Below are positions 1 to 9,623 of a DNA stretch of 64,000 nt, one piece after another. Below the pieces are notes generated by a model. That model saw only the letters and a list, made by a program, of their open reading frames with translations, was not told the DNA's origin and made no database searches. Position numbers and translations under genes: made by a program. Source of the stretch: Bradyrhizobium viridifuturi (GTDB lineage: Bacteria; Pseudomonadota; Alphaproteobacteria; Rhizobiales; Xanthobacteraceae); assembly GCF_001238275.1 (NCBI RefSeq), contig NZ_LGTB01000011.1:62001-126000 (forward strand), read 5' to 3'. Position 1 is the first letter of the stretch; each line of letters opens with the position of its first letter.

Positions 1-968
1 GCCCTGGACGTTGATGGTGTCGCCGGGTCCGGTCGGGATGTTCTTGATCGACAGGGCCAGTGCACCCGCCCAACCCCACTTGTCGTCGGGATGACCGGTC
101 AGCTCCGTGCCACCGTAGTACGCAGCATGGTTGTCATGCGCGGCGACCGACGCCTGGAAGATACCCCAGGCCTGATCGACCTTGAGCGCGGCGACGAAGT
201 CCGGCGCGATCGTGCCGGCGTAGTCGCTCGAACCGTAAGCACCGCCGACGCGAGGTTGTTCACGCCAGCCTGCATGTAGGCAACCTGGTCCTGCGCCGAC
301 AGAGCCAGCGAGACGCCGTTGCCGAACTGCGCGGTGTAGGTGAACTGGTTGATGCCGTTGGTGGTGCTCACGCCACCGACGAGACCGTCGTAGTTGTTGC
401 CCGGATAACCGTTCCAGGGAGCAGCGAACTGCGAGACCGACTTACCCATGGTGAAGCCGGCGAACTGGATGAAGGCGTAGTAGACGCCGACCGAACCGGC
501 AGCAACGCCACCAGAGCCAGCGTTGTTCGGCGCCGCAGCGGTGCCGATTGCCGAGTAGATCGACGAGCCGTTGCCCTGACCGGTGTAGCTGTCGGAAGTC
601 CAGGTGAACACTGCATCGAAATAGGTGCGGACCACGCCGTACTCGGTCGCGGTGCGCGTATCGATGTTCAAGTCTTCACGCGAACGCCAGGTGTAGCCGT
701 TGGTGAAGCGGTTGTTGGCACCGCTGGCGCCGTTGACGTTCGGGCCGTAGACGCTGTTGCCGTTGACGACAACGTCAGCGCGGACGAAGCCGCCCAGCTT
801 GATACAGGTGTCGGTGCCGGGGATGTAGTAGAAGCCCGGACCATAGAGCGAGCAAACCTTCACGTACTCGACCGCTTTGGCCTTAACGGGAAGATCAGCC
901 GCCTGTGCCCCGCCGACCGCGACCAGCGCGGCGGCCGAGCCCAGAATAAGGCTCTTCGCCAATGTCAT
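1..968 (-). CDS. Porin, Bradyrhizobium Omp2b-like family (partial, frameshifted)
   Basis: Outer-membrane trimeric porin for passive uptake of small solutes. It begins with a signal peptide ending in AQA-ADLPVKAK, followed by the rhizobial porin start with a disulfide-type pair (VCSLYGPGFYYIPGTDTC) and a glycine/aromatic-rich beta barrel. A GGAGG lies about 8 bases before ATG 968. The frame breaks near 240-247: the ORF runs on as arginine/serine-rich nonsense to 99, while the next frame continues with good porin sequence (GAYGSSDYAGTIAPDF, then DKWGWAGALALSIKN) to the window edge. Restoring one G repairs it. The C-terminus is outside the window. Single-base sequencing error is more likely than a true pseudogene, because the out-of-frame part shows no other damage. 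Confidence 0.85.
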
Positions 969-1422
969 ATTAAACCTCCAAGTTGCTCATATGCGTAGAG
1001 TCCGGGTCGCGAGCGACCCGTGATCCTCCCGCATTGTCCAAGACCGTTTTCCCCAAACCCCGCACCCGCAGATCAATCTCTGGAGTGCGGCGGACTTGAA
1101 CGATCACCGCAACGGGACGATCGAGATTCCCCTACCGCCGGGTTCAATATGCATGGGCGAGTTCGCCAAACAAAATAGTTTATAAAGTCAGGAATACGAA
1201 TGAGGCCACACTGTGTCCCGCCAGCAACGCTCGACGTAAGCCCCTTACCTGCATAGGTAATTTTGTCGCACCCCAAAAAACCGAATCGTCACATACGCAT
1301 CATAATTGCTTTACGTTCACTTGCCTTCCTGAGCGACTTACGGGAAAAAACATCGCGGCCGACGCGGGAAACAAGAAATAAATCAGCACAAAGCTGAGTC
1401 GGCACCTAGGGAAGGGGAAGCT
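969..1422. other. Intergenic region, divergent promoters of porin and MarR gene
   Basis: About 450 bases with no credible gene. It is clearly more AT-rich than the flanks around 1150-1400, as expected for promoters of a strongly expressed porin and a divergent regulator. I could not place a -35/-10 pair or operator with confidence. Confidence 0.5.
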
Positions 1423-1935
1423 GTGTCAGTGACCAGGAAGGATCAGGCGCGCCAGCGCGCCATCGAGCATCTCGACATCATCAAGCGCTTTACGCTCGAG
1501 ATCTCGTCCATCAACTCGCATCTCGAACGGGTCCGCCAGCTCTGGGGCAAGGCGCTCGGCGTCAGCGGCCCGCAATGGATGATTCTCATCGCGATCTCGG
1601 ATCTCGACAAGAATGACGGCGTGCCGATCAACGTGGTGTCGAAGCTGCTGCACGTCGATCCGTCGTTCGTGACCACGCAGTCGAAGCTGCTCGAGCAGAA
1701 GGAACTGCTGCATCGCTCACCCTCCCCGGCCGACGCGCGCGTGGTCCGGCTGTCGCTGACCGACAAGACCCGAAAGCACCTGGCGGGCCTCGCCGAGCAG
1801 CACAAGGCGTTCAAGAAGACCGTGTTCGAGGAGTTCAGCGAGCATGAGCTGGCCGAGTTCACCGGCAAGCTTGCGATGCTCAACAACCGCCTGGAAAAGG
1901 CCTGCCTGATCGCCGCGATGGATTTCGAGACCTGA
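1423..1935 (+). CDS. MarR-family transcriptional regulator
   Basis: A 170-residue winged-helix regulator. The central part carries the MarR fold: helices before GVSGPQWMILIAI, the recognition-helix region VVSKLLHVDPSFVTTQSKLLEQKELL, and the wing RSPSPADARVVRLSLTDKTRKHL, whose D-x-R is the family signature. Helical dimerisation segments lie at both ends. The start is GTG 1423, after a GA-rich stretch (gaaggggaag). It stands alone, divergent from the porin; regulation of the porin is possible but only inferred from position. The ligand cannot be predicted. Confidence 0.85.
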   Translation: MSVTRKDQARQRAIEHLDIIKRFTLEISSINSHLERVRQLWGKALGVSGPQWMILIAISDLDKNDGVPINVVSKLLHVDPSFVTTQSKLLEQKELLHRSPSPADARVVRLSLTDKTRKHLAGLAEQHKAFKKTVFEEFSEHELAEFTGKLAMLNNRLEKACLIAAMDFET

Positions 1936-2228
1936 CGGCCGGGCGCAAGCGAGGCCCGAGCCGCCGGAAATCAAATCCCATTTAGGCCGTCTTGGGTGTG
2001 ATGGATCGGCTGGTGTTGGGCAATGCGGCTTCGGAGCGGATAGCGCTCCTGATCATCGCTTGACCCGACCAAGGCCTCGACCTGGCGCGTCGCGGTGGGG
2101 CTTGGCTTGCGTTGGTCCGGAGTTCGGCCGCGACTGCGACGGTTGCACCAGCGGTTCATCAACCGCCAACAGCTCTCAAGGCTGTCATCCCGCCTGAGTT
2201 CGGCTTCAACTGAAATCAGGCAGAAGGC
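1936..2228. other. Intergenic region beside orphan radical SAM gene
   Basis: About 290 bases between converging genes. A 63-codon minus-strand frame here has no recognisable features and I do not call it. No clear repeat of the tRNA-Pro 3' end was found that would mark the far edge of an island. Confidence 0.4.
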
Positions 2229-3920
2229 TCAGCCTTCGTAATTTTCCTCAAAATGAGCTGGGACCGGCAAATCGACGAATTTGAAGAAATCTCGCTGATT
2301 CCAGTAGGTGGTTTCTGGATCAAAGCGGTCGATCTTCCTGCACTGCGCACAAACAGGATTCATGTTGTCGCCATTGGCGGTACGTCGATAGGCCTGCAGG
2401 ATCGGCGAATTCCAGAACTCGCGCAGCCCCGAGGTGGTCCGAATGGCTTCGCGATCAAAGTAAGCGCCAATATCCGCGGCGAGACCGCAGCAAATGGTCG
2501 CCTCCTCGCGGCGGCTCTTCCAACCCCATAGCAGGAATAGATGTCGCCACGGTTCACCGCATTCCTCAGGAACCTCGTCTTCCCATCGATTGCCGAAATA
2601 GATCTGCGTCTGTTTCGAGAAAGGCGGCGGGACGCGCACTTGCACACCAAGTTCCTTGGCCCGGTCGACGACGCGCGCGAACATCTCGTCGGATCGCTCT
2701 TTGTCAAAATAAAGCGAATCGCTGAAGCCGAATTTCGAGTTGATGACTTCCTCGTGCCCGGCATGAATGTCGGGAATGTAGTGTGGATAGAAGTGGATGA
2801 ACGTCACCATATGGGCGCCGTTCTCGGCGGCAAATTCAAGATTCTGAAGGGCGCTGCCGAGGTTCCACTTCATCATGACAAAATTGGCCTGGACGAATGG
2901 TCTTTTGGATCCGTTCAGGGCCTGCTTCATCGCGCGCATATTCGTGGAGAACTTCTCCCAGTCCCCCTGGTGAATAACCCGATCATAGTCCTCGCGATTT
3001 GACGCGTTCATCGACACGTAGAGATAGTCCAGTCGATCGTAGAACTCGTCCAAGCGCTTCTTAACAAGCGAACGGCCATTGGTGAGTATTGAAAGATGGA
3101 GGTGCGGGTTGTTGTCCCGGACGTAGCTGAATATCTCAGAAAATTTGGGGTGGATGATCGATTCAGCCGTGCCGGCAGAGAAGTTCAGCCACCAGGCATA
3201 CTTAAACCACTCGATTTGCTTGATGTGTTCGAGGGGAAGAAATGCTTTGGGCACGTGATTATGCGTATACTTGCAGAACCGGCATTGAATGTTACAGACC
3301 GAAGTCAGATCCATGCAGATGTCGGGCGGAAGCGCGTATACCTGATCCATCCTCGCCTTGGTCTCGTGGACGGAAAGCTCGTAGTTCGCGAGATGCGGCT
3401 GCGGCATCTCGTCTACGAGACGCTTCAGCGCGCTATATCGATCAAGCAGGAGATTTTCATTCTCCCATCGGCGGAGCCTCGGCTCGAGAAGCTCTGACTG
3501 CGTCACGAGCTGCGAACGCAGAAGGAGATCGTTGTAGACGCCGTGTCGAAATGGCTCGGGCTGAAGTACATTGGGCGCTGTCGATGGCGCGAGGTCTTCG
3601 GCGGCGGCCTTCTGGCCAATACGCCAAGCTTGCTTGAAATGCCGCTTGGCCTGATTCAGGAAAGCGAGGGCTTGCGGCCCATTTTGAGGACCGAGCGCGT
3701 CCGCCAAGCGTTTTGCTAACCCCGTTCCCACGATGGGCTCCCCCGCAAATGTTCGAACCGAATTAAGCCAATGCAATATATTAGGCAAGTGGCTGGAGGC
3801 GCGGAGCGCAACCATCGCGAATTCTTCAGGAGACGTCGCAGCGCTTCTTGCAGGTAATGTGTGCTGATAGGAAAAGCGGCCGATACGAGTTGCGCATTCT
3901 AGGCCTTCGAACTTCGCCAT
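2229..3920 (-). CDS. Radical SAM/SPASM domain protein
   Basis: A large single-gene radical SAM enzyme. From the start chosen here (ATG 3920) the [4Fe-4S] motif CNIQCRFC gives C209, C213 and C216. A SPASM-type C-terminal domain follows, with the spaced set CGEPW, CC, EFWNSP and NPVCAQC expected to bind further clusters. About 190 residues precede the radical SAM barrel and resemble no family I recognise. SPASM proteins modify peptides, sugars or enzymes; the substrate here is unknown. No precursor peptide or partner gene is adjacent. The reading frame opens at 3974, and ATG 3815 is another possible start. Third-position GC in the last 16 sense codons is only half, unlike neighbours, which with tRNA-Pro next door suggests acquisition. 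Confidence 0.8.
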   Translation of the reverse strand: MAKFEGLECATRIGRFSYQHTLPARSAATSPEEFAMVALRASSHLPNILHWLNSVRTFAGEPIVGTGLAKRLADALGPQNGPQALAFLNQAKRHFKQAWRIGQKAAAEDLAPSTAPNVLQPEPFRHGVYNDLLLRSQLVTQSELLEPRLRRWENENLLLDRYSALKRLVDEMPQPHLANYELSVHETKARMDQVYALPPDICMDLTSVCNIQCRFCKYTHNHVPKAFLPLEHIKQIEWFKYAWWLNFSAGTAESIIHPKFSEIFSYVRDNNPHLHLSILTNGRSLVKKRLDEFYDRLDYLYVSMNASNREDYDRVIHQGDWEKFSTNMRAMKQALNGSKRPFVQANFVMMKWNLGSALQNLEFAAENGAHMVTFIHFYPHYIPDIHAGHEEVINSKFGFSDSLYFDKERSDEMFARVVDRAKELGVQVRVPPPFSKQTQIYFGNRWEDEVPEECGEPWRHLFLLWGWKSRREEATICCGLAADIGAYFDREAIRTTSGLREFWNSPILQAYRRTANGDNMNPVCAQCRKIDRFDPETTYWNQRDFFKFVDLPVPAHFEENYEG

Positions 3921-4030
3921 CCCGCCGGCCCTGGCGGGGTCGCCGCCGGTTCCGCGCGCGGGCCCCAGCGACATTCCGTCTTGTCTTCCCAGCCCGAATT
4001 CCGGGAAGGCTTACCGGTCAAAGTCTTTGT

Positions 4031-4108
4031 TGGTCGGAGCGAGAGGATTTGAACCTCCGACCCCTAGTCTCCCAGACTAGTGCGCTAACCGGGCTGCGCC
4101 ACGCTCCG
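4031..4108 (-). tRNA. tRNA-Pro (anticodon GGG)
   Basis: The minus strand folds as a cloverleaf. The acceptor stem CGGAGCG pairs with CGCTCCG, the anticodon stem-loop has loop CTGGGAG (anticodon GGG), and the T-loop is GGTTCAAATCC. The terminal CCA is encoded (4033-4031). It lies upstream of the radical SAM gene in the same orientation and downstream of the MerR gene. tRNA 3' ends are common integration sites, and the foreign-looking gene is on that side. Confidence 0.95.
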
Positions 4109-4192
4109 ATGCCGTTCCATTAGCTGCGATCCTGCGTTCGCGCAAGGCGGAGCAGGCCCTTGAAGGCTGCAATCCGGGCACCGGTTCCCGGA

Positions 4193-4786
4193 TCAGCCGT
4201 CTTTCATCGCCGTATCGATCATTTGCCGGCAGGCGACCAGCTCCTGCAGGGCGCGTTCGAGCCGCTCCCGATCCGCTGAAGGAACGGACGGCCGCACCGG
4301 TGGCGCGGCGGACGCCTTGCCCGGCTGGGCATGCGCCTTGTAGGTCGAAAGGATCGGATCCTCGTCGGGATCGACGAATCGGTAGTCGATGCCCTTCTCG
4401 TCGCCGTCGCCCTCCTCGCCGTCGAAATCGAGGCCGTCATTGCTCCCGAGGTCGTCGGGCTCGGCCATGCTGTTGCCGACCGCCTCCTCGACCGCACCGA
4501 ACGAGACCGCGGCGGTCTGGTCGGCGATGCCCTGCACCGACTTGATGCCATGCTCTTTCAGGATCCGCTGCACGCCGCGGATGGTGTAGCCCTCGCCGTA
4601 GAGCAGCCGGCGGATGCCCTTGAGCAGGTCGACGTCGTCGGGGCGATAGTAGCGGCGGCCGCCGCTGCGCTTCATCGGCTTGATCTGCGCGAAGCGCGTT
4701 TCCCAGAACCTCAGCACATGCTGGGGAATATCGAGCTCATCTGCGACTTCACTGATGGTACGGAACGCATCCGGCGCCTTGTCCAA
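4193..4786 (-). CDS. MerR-family transcriptional regulator
   Basis: A 197-residue protein with an N-terminal MerR helix-turn-helix ([23 protein letters not shown]) and wing ([20 protein letters not shown]). An acidic linker (about residues 85-135) and a short C-terminal helix follow. There is no cysteine metal site or drug-binding domain, so the signal is unknown. The start is TTG 4786 with a good Shine-Dalgarno (gaggag) about nine bases upstream. It follows ihfA in the plsX-fabH-ihfA run, the usual arrangement in Rhizobiales. Confidence 0.88.
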   Translation of the reverse strand: MDKAPDAFRTISEVADELDIPQHVLRFWETRFAQIKPMKRSGGRRYYRPDDVDLLKGIRRLLYGEGYTIRGVQRILKEHGIKSVQGIADQTAAVSFGAVEEAVGNSMAEPDDLGSNDGLDFDGEEGDGDEKGIDYRFVDPDEDPILSTYKAHAQPGKASAAPPVRPSVPSADRERLERALQELVACRQMIDTAMKDG

Positions 4787-4913
4787 ATGCCCGCTCCTCT
4801 GGCTTCAATGCCTGTAGCCTCGCCGTTCGGGTTGAATCGGAACGGGACTCCAGACTCTGGTTCTGGCGCGTCTTCTTCACGCGAACCGGGTATCCACTTC
4901 GCTTGAAAACGCT

Positions 4914-5249
4914 CTAGTCGGCCTTGCTGCCGTCGCCATTGGTGACGACGTGGCCGTTGATCCGCTGCTTCAGGATCGCCGACGGCTTGAACACCATCAC
5001 GCGCCGCGGCGAGATCGGCACCTCGGTGCCGGTCTTTGGATTGCGGCCGATACGCTGGCCCTTCTTGCGCACCATGAAGGAGCCGAACGAGGACAGCTTC
5101 ACCGTCTCGCCCTTTTCCAGGCAATCGGTGATCTCCTTCAGCACCAACTCGACAAACGCCGACGATTCCGTGCGCGACAGACCCACCTTTTGGTAGACCG
5201 CCTCGCACAAATCGACACGCGTCACTGTTTTTCCGGTTCCCGTCGTCAT
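4914..5249 (-). CDS. ihfA: Integration host factor subunit alpha
   Basis: DNA-bending heterodimer subunit. It is about 111 residues from ATG 5249 ([14 protein letters not shown]), close to other alphaproteobacterial IhfA proteins. The HU/IHF core is complete: the SSFGSFMV strand, the beta-arm [14 protein letters not shown] with the DNA-intercalating proline region, and the ending [16 protein letters not shown]. The frame is open to 5309, but the extra N-terminal residues do not match the family. It follows fabH and precedes the MerR gene. Confidence 0.93.
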   Translation of the reverse strand: MTTGTGKTVTRVDLCEAVYQKVGLSRTESSAFVELVLKEITDCLEKGETVKLSSFGSFMVRKKGQRIGRNPKTGTEVPISPRRVMVFKPSAILKQRINGHVVTNGDGSKAD

Positions 5250-5379
5250 CGCCTGCCCCGCACTCTCGGCGAACAATTTCTTGACTGAAATTAAAAGCTT
5301 AGCGCGCAATGGTCAACAGCGACCAGCATGCACGCTGGAAAAGACCCTTACGAAATATCCGTACCTTTAGGCGAAGCGC

Positions 5380-6357
5380 TCACCAGCGTACAAGCGCCGA
5401 GCCCCAGGTAAAGCCGCCGCCCATCGCCTCGAACAGCACCAGATCGCCCTTCTTGACGCGCCCGTCCTTCACGGCGACCGACAGCGCGAGCGGGATCGAG
5501 GCGGCCGAGGTGTTACCGTGCTTGTCGACTGTCAAGACCACCTTCTGCGGCGCAATATGCAGCTTGTGGGCCGACGCGTCGATGATTCGCTTGTTGGCCT
5601 GGTGCGGAATGAACCAGGTGATGTCGTCGGCGGTGAAGCCGGTGGCATTGAACGCGTCGACGATCACGTCGGTAATCATGCCGACGGCGTGCTTGAACAC
5701 CTCGCGGCCCTCCATCCGGAGGTGGCCGACCGTCCTGGTCGAGCCGGGACCGCCATCGACGAACAGCTTCGACTTGTGGCGTCCGTCGGAGCGCAGATGC
5801 GTGGTCAGCACGCCGGGATCATTGATCGTGCCGGAATGCTGCTGCGCCTCGAGCACGACTGCACCGGCGCCGTCGCCGAACAGCACGCAGGTGCCGCGGT
5901 CGTTCCAGTCGAGGATGCGCGAGAAGGTCTCGGCACCGATCACCAGCGCCCGCTTGTGATGGCCGGCGCGCAGGAAATTGTCGGCGGTGGTCAGCGCAAA
6001 CACGAAGCCGGAGCACACCGCCTGCAGGTCGAAGGCGACGCCATGGTTGATGCCGAGCCCGTGCTGGACCGCGACCGCGGTCGCCGGAAAGGTGTTGTCC
6101 GGCGTCGAGGTCGCGAGCACGATCAGGTCGATCGACTGCGCGTCGATCTTGGCATCGGCCAGCGCGGCCTGCGCCGCCTTGATCGCGAGATGCGACGTGA
6201 ACTCGTCGTCGGCCGCGATGTGGCGCTCGCTGATGCCGGTGCGCTGAACGATCCAGTCGTCAGACGTGTCGATCCGGCTGGCCAGTTCGGCATTGGTCAA
6301 AACCCGCTCCGGCAGATAGGAGCCGCAGCCGAGCACTACCGAACGTATCGCAGTCAC
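5380..6357 (-). CDS. fabH: Beta-ketoacyl-ACP synthase III
   Basis: Starts type II fatty acid synthesis by condensing acetyl-CoA with malonyl-ACP. It is 325 residues, normal for FabH. The catalytic triad is visible: Cys in [12 protein letters not shown], His in [10 protein letters not shown] and Asn in [14 protein letters not shown]. The glycine-rich ending [15 protein letters not shown] is typical. Its ATG overlaps the plsX stop by ATGA, so the two are translationally coupled. Confidence 0.97.
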   Translation of the reverse strand: MTAIRSVVLGCGSYLPERVLTNAELASRIDTSDDWIVQRTGISERHIAADDEFTSHLAIKAAQAALADAKIDAQSIDLIVLATSTPDNTFPATAVAVQHGLGINHGVAFDLQAVCSGFVFALTTADNFLRAGHHKRALVIGAETFSRILDWNDRGTCVLFGDGAGAVVLEAQQHSGTINDPGVLTTHLRSDGRHKSKLFVDGGPGSTRTVGHLRMEGREVFKHAVGMITDVIVDAFNATGFTADDITWFIPHQANKRIIDASAHKLHIAPQKVVLTVDKHGNTSAASIPLALSVAVKDGRVKKGDLVLFEAMGGGFTWGSALVRW

Positions 6358-7415
6358 GAGACAGCCTCCTGCGCGGTCTGCGCCTGCACCAGCGCACTGC
6401 CGTCGCGATTAAGCATCTGATTGATCTTGGTGAGGAGATCGAAGTGGGCCATCTCATAGCCAACATCGACCGCATAGGCAAAGCCTTCCGCGTTGACCCC
6501 GCCGTGGCTCTTGACCACGACGCCCTTCAGGCCGAGCAGGATGCTGCCGTTCGACTTGTTGGGATCGAGCTTGTCGCGCAGCTTCTGGAACGCGCCGCGG
6601 GCAAACAGATAGCCGATCCGCGCCAGCCAGCTCGACGACATGGATTCGCGCAGTAGGGTGAACATCTGGCGTGCGGTTCCCTCGGCGGTCTTGAGCGCGA
6701 TGTTGCCGCAGAACCCCTCCGACACGATCACGTCGGCAGCGCCCTTGCCGATCCCGTCCCCCTCAATGAAGCCGACATAATTGAACTGGGACCCGTTCAT
6801 CGCCCGCAGCATGCCGGCTGCCTCGCGGATTTCCTCGTGGCCCTTGATCTCCTCGGACCCGATGTTGAGCAGGCCGACGGTCGGCCGCTCGAGGTTGAAC
6901 AGCACGCTCGCCATGGCGCTGCCCATCACGGCCAACGTCGTCAAATGGCGGGCATCGCCGCCGATCGTGGCGCCGAGGTCCAGCACGACGGAATCGCCGC
7001 GCAACGTCGGCCACACCGCGGCGAGCGCCGGACGGTCGACCCCGGGCAGCGTCCGCAGGTTGATATTGCCCATCGCCATCAGCGCACCGGTGTTGCCGGC
7101 GGAGATCGCGACGTCGGCCTCGCCATGCTTCACGGCATCGATCGCGAGCCACATCGACGAGGCGCGTCGGGTCCGCCGCAGCGCCTGGCTCGGCTTCTCG
7201 TCCCCTTTCACGGCGACGTCGGTATGGATCACCTTCGATACCGCCTTCAGCGCCGGATGCCTGGCGAGCTCCGGCTCGATCTGGGCACGGTCTCCAACCA
7301 GCAGGAATTCGCTGTCGGGATGACGGCTCAACGAAATCGCGGCGCCCGGAATGACGACGGAAGCGCCGACATCGCCCCCCATGGCGTCAAGCGCGATTCG
7401 AACCTTATGAGGCAT
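6354..7415 (-). CDS. plsX: Phosphate acyltransferase PlsX
   Basis: Makes acyl-phosphate from acyl-ACP for phospholipid synthesis. From ATG 7415 ([17 protein letters not shown]) the protein is 353 residues. The DAMGGD start motif, [12 protein letters not shown] and the ending [14 protein letters not shown] are family hallmarks. The frame opens at 7442, but nine extra residues precede the conserved start. It overlaps fabH by four bases. Confidence 0.95.
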   Translation of the reverse strand: MPHKVRIALDAMGGDVGASVVIPGAAISLSRHPDSEFLLVGDRAQIEPELARHPALKAVSKVIHTDVAVKGDEKPSQALRRTRRASSMWLAIDAVKHGEADVAISAGNTGALMAMGNINLRTLPGVDRPALAAVWPTLRGDSVVLDLGATIGGDARHLTTLAVMGSAMASVLFNLERPTVGLLNIGSEEIKGHEEIREAAGMLRAMNGSQFNYVGFIEGDGIGKGAADVIVSEGFCGNIALKTAEGTARQMFTLLRESMSSSWLARIGYLFARGAFQKLRDKLDPNKSNGSILLGLKGVVVKSHGGVNAEGFAYAVDVGYEMAHFDLLTKINQMLNRDGSALVQAQTAQEAVS

Positions 7416-7735
7416 GAACGTCCCGGAAGCCTGCTCTCCCACAGCCCTTCAGACGAAGACCGCGAGCTTGAAGTCACCGCCGTCAACGGCGCCCGACGAA
7501 ACACCAACTCGCGTCCCGGCCGGGCCGCGACAATAGCGTGTCCGCGGTCCGACACAACCTCTTGACCACAAACGAGGCAGTGGCCGAACCGTCACGCAGC
7601 GCATTAAGATATATCAGAAATGCATTGTATTTCAATGTATTATGACGCTTATTTGAAGTGATCGCGAACACCATTCGCGCAGCTCCGTAGCGAGCCATCC
7701 CCGCAAATGTGACATCGGCTGCCGCTCGGCCGCCC
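7416..7735. other. Intergenic region upstream of plsX
   Basis: About 320 bases. An AT-rich stretch at 7605-7660 with repeated attgtattt/aatgtatta is the likely plsX promoter area. The plsX/DUF177 pairing often has rpmF between the genes; I see no rpmF here. A 71-codon minus-strand frame at 7483-7698 has no family features. Confidence 0.5.
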
Positions 7736-8323
7736 TTAGCTGCCCTTGGGCTTTTTGCCGTCCGCCTGCCCCTTCAGCGCCTTCAGCGCCGCGAACGGAT
7801 GATTTTCCGGGTCAGGCGCTTCAACCTCTTGTTCAAAGACCGCATCCACCTTGCGTGGATATGGGTCGATGCCGAGGAACAGCGCATCGGTGGCAAGCCG
7901 GCCGATATCGATGAAGCCACCGACGATCGGCTCCGGCGGATCCGGCGTCTCCTCGTCGCTCTCCTCGGCGTCGTCGACCAGATCGGCCATTTGCGGGATC
8001 TGCTCGGGCGGCGCGAACACCACGTCGATCGGCTCGTCGATCTCGCTCTCGATCGGATCGAGCGTCACCACGCAGGTTTGTCCGATCCGGGCCCGAACCC
8101 GGCCGGTGACGTGGCAGCTGCCGTCGCGCTTGGGCTGCAGATCGAACTGCGCCTGCGCGGAAATGACGTCCCGGAGCTCCGCGACGTCGGCCATCGCCTT
8201 GCGTACCGCCTCGTCGGCTGTGATCTCACGATGCAAGCCGGTCTCGGGGATCTGCGCGACATTGACGAGAACCCGCCAGGGGTCGCGCTCGCGCTCGGGC
8301 CGTCCCGTGCTGCCGCCGCTCAT
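7736..8323 (-). CDS. DUF177 (YceD-type) domain protein
   Basis: A 195-residue protein from ATG 8323 (MSGGSTGRPERERDPW). The DUF177 core is present: ARIGQTCVVTLDPIESEIDEPIDVVFAP, in which a single cysteine remains of the usual metal-binding pair, then an acidic stretch and DIGRLATDALFLGIDPYPRK. YceD proteins sit beside rpmF/plsX and in plants help 23S rRNA maturation; the bacterial role is not settled. Its start overlaps the upstream chaperone stop (ATGA). Confidence 0.85.
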   Translation of the reverse strand: MSGGSTGRPERERDPWRVLVNVAQIPETGLHREITADEAVRKAMADVAELRDVISAQAQFDLQPKRDGSCHVTGRVRARIGQTCVVTLDPIESEIDEPIDVVFAPPEQIPQMADLVDDAEESDEETPDPPEPIVGGFIDIGRLATDALFLGIDPYPRKVDAVFEQEVEAPDPENHPFAALKALKGQADGKKPKGS

Positions 8324-8871
8324 GCCGCACTCCCCGCTTTCTGTGGCGTCGGAAAGCGCCATTTACCCTCTGTCAGTGCCGCGCGGTCGGCGCGTGCCAG
8401 TTCGGCCAGTGCCTCCCGGGCATAGACGGCCAGCTCGCGGGCCTTGTCGATGTTCTGACCATTGAGGATGTTCTTGCAGAACGACTCGGCCAGAGCCTCG
8501 CCGCTGTCGGCCAACGCCAGATCATAGGCCGCGGTGCGGCCGTAAAACGCCTCACCGAACGCCTGCATGCGCTTCGGCACCGTGAGGTCGCCGACGCCCA
8601 TTTCCCTGAGATTGTCGTCCATATCGATGCAGAAATGATCGAACAGGGCCTGCGCCAGCTCCACACCGCCATCGACGGATTTAAGTCGCCGCAACACCAT
8701 CCACAGATGCATCACAAGCAGGTCAAAACGGCCATTAACCGTGTCCGGGACACCCAAGTCACGGTAAAACAACGGTTCTCGCGCCTGCGTCACGATCATG
8801 CCATAGATGGTCTCAATGGTGCTGCGCGCGGGCACCCGGGGTCTTTTGAAGTGATTGAACGGCCAAAGCAT
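8320..8871 (-). CDS. Ubiquinol-cytochrome c chaperone family protein (CBP3-like)
   Basis: A 183-residue protein from ATG 8871 (MLWPFNHFKRPR). The core YGMIVTQAREPLFYRDLGVPDTVNGRFDLLVMHLWMVLRRL and the later DDNLREMGVGDLTVPKRMQAFGEAFYGR match the mitochondrial CBP3/UQCC1 family, which helps cytochrome b assembly in complex III. The longer frame to 9063 would overlap the divergent lipoprotein gene and lacks conservation. Confidence 0.88.
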   Translation of the reverse strand: MLWPFNHFKRPRVPARSTIETIYGMIVTQAREPLFYRDLGVPDTVNGRFDLLVMHLWMVLRRLKSVDGGVELAQALFDHFCIDMDDNLREMGVGDLTVPKRMQAFGEAFYGRTAAYDLALADSGEALAESFCKNILNGQNIDKARELAVYAREALAELARADRAALTEGKWRFPTPQKAGSAA

Positions 8872-9007
8872 AGCGGGTTCCGGCTGCCGGCCCCCAAAGG
8901 ACGCCTGTTGAGGGCTCGTCCATTGGAGCTCGGCATGATTGCAATCCATTGAGCTGCCCGGTACGTCAATGCTCCGGCCGATGCAAGGGGACGGATCAGT
9001 TCCGCCG

Positions 9008-9487
9008 ATGAACCACACTCTTCCAAGACAGTCTCGCGTGGCTTCCGCGCGCGGGTTCTTCATGCGCTTCCGCGCCCTCGCGGTCGTTGGCCTCGTCTGC
9101 GGCGCCGCGCTCGGCGGCTGCGCCGGTGAGCAATTCCAGAAGGGCTACATTCTGCCCGATGGCGCGCTCGAGCAGATTCCGATCGGTGCGAGCCAGGATC
9201 AGGTGCTGATCGTGCTTGGTACGCCCTCGACGGTCGCAACGCTGGACGGCGAGGTGTTCTATTACATCTCGCAGCGGACCTCGCGCCCGGTTGCCTTCAT
9301 GAATCAACGGGTGGTCGATCAGCGCGTCATCGCGGTCTATTTCGACAAGAACCGCCAGGTGCGCCGGCTCGCCAATTACGGCCTGAAGGACGGCAAGATC
9401 TTCGACTTCGTCAGCCGGTCCACGCCGACGTCGGGCCAGGAAATGTCATACCTGACACCGCTGTTCAAGCTGCTGAGCTTCAACTAG
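9008..9487 (+). CDS. bamE: Outer membrane assembly lipoprotein, BamE/SmpA-OmlA family
   Basis: A lipoprotein of the BAM complex that inserts beta-barrel proteins. A signal peptide ends in the lipobox LGGC. The SmpA/OmlA fold follows: DQVLIVLGTPSTVATLDGEVFYYIS and VIAVYFDKNRQVRRLANYGLKDG. ATG 9008 and ATG 9062 are both possible starts; 9062 gives a more typical 19-residue signal. It ends at a strong hairpin (9486-9509). It is monocistronic and divergent from the CBP3-like gene. Confidence 0.88.
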   Translation: MNHTLPRQSRVASARGFFMRFRALAVVGLVCGAALGGCAGEQFQKGYILPDGALEQIPIGASQDQVLIVLGTPSTVATLDGEVFYYISQRTSRPVAFMNQRVVDQRVIAVYFDKNRQVRRLANYGLKDGKIFDFVSRSTPTSGQEMSYLTPLFKLLSFN

Positions 9488-9509
9488 GGCGCTTCGAGCG
9501 AAGCGCCCT
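9486..9509 (+). terminator. Hairpin after bamE-like gene
   Basis: Perfect inverted repeat (AGGGCGCTTCG and its complement) overlapping the stop region, with no T-run. It could be a terminator or an RNA-stability hairpin. Confidence 0.55.
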
Positions 9510-9623
9510 CCGCTTGGCCTGAACCAGAGCGCTACTTGCTGCGCCAAGTTGTCGCGCTTGCCCGACCGGCAAGCGCTCCCCTAGGCTTGCTCACAAACAA
9601 GAGCCTGAGCAGGGGGTAAGCGC

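Noticed and set aside
2036..4040. att-type direct repeat of the tRNA-Pro end flanking the radical SAM gene
   Set aside because: Only an 8-base match (tcggagcg) was found near 2036; too short to claim an attachment site.
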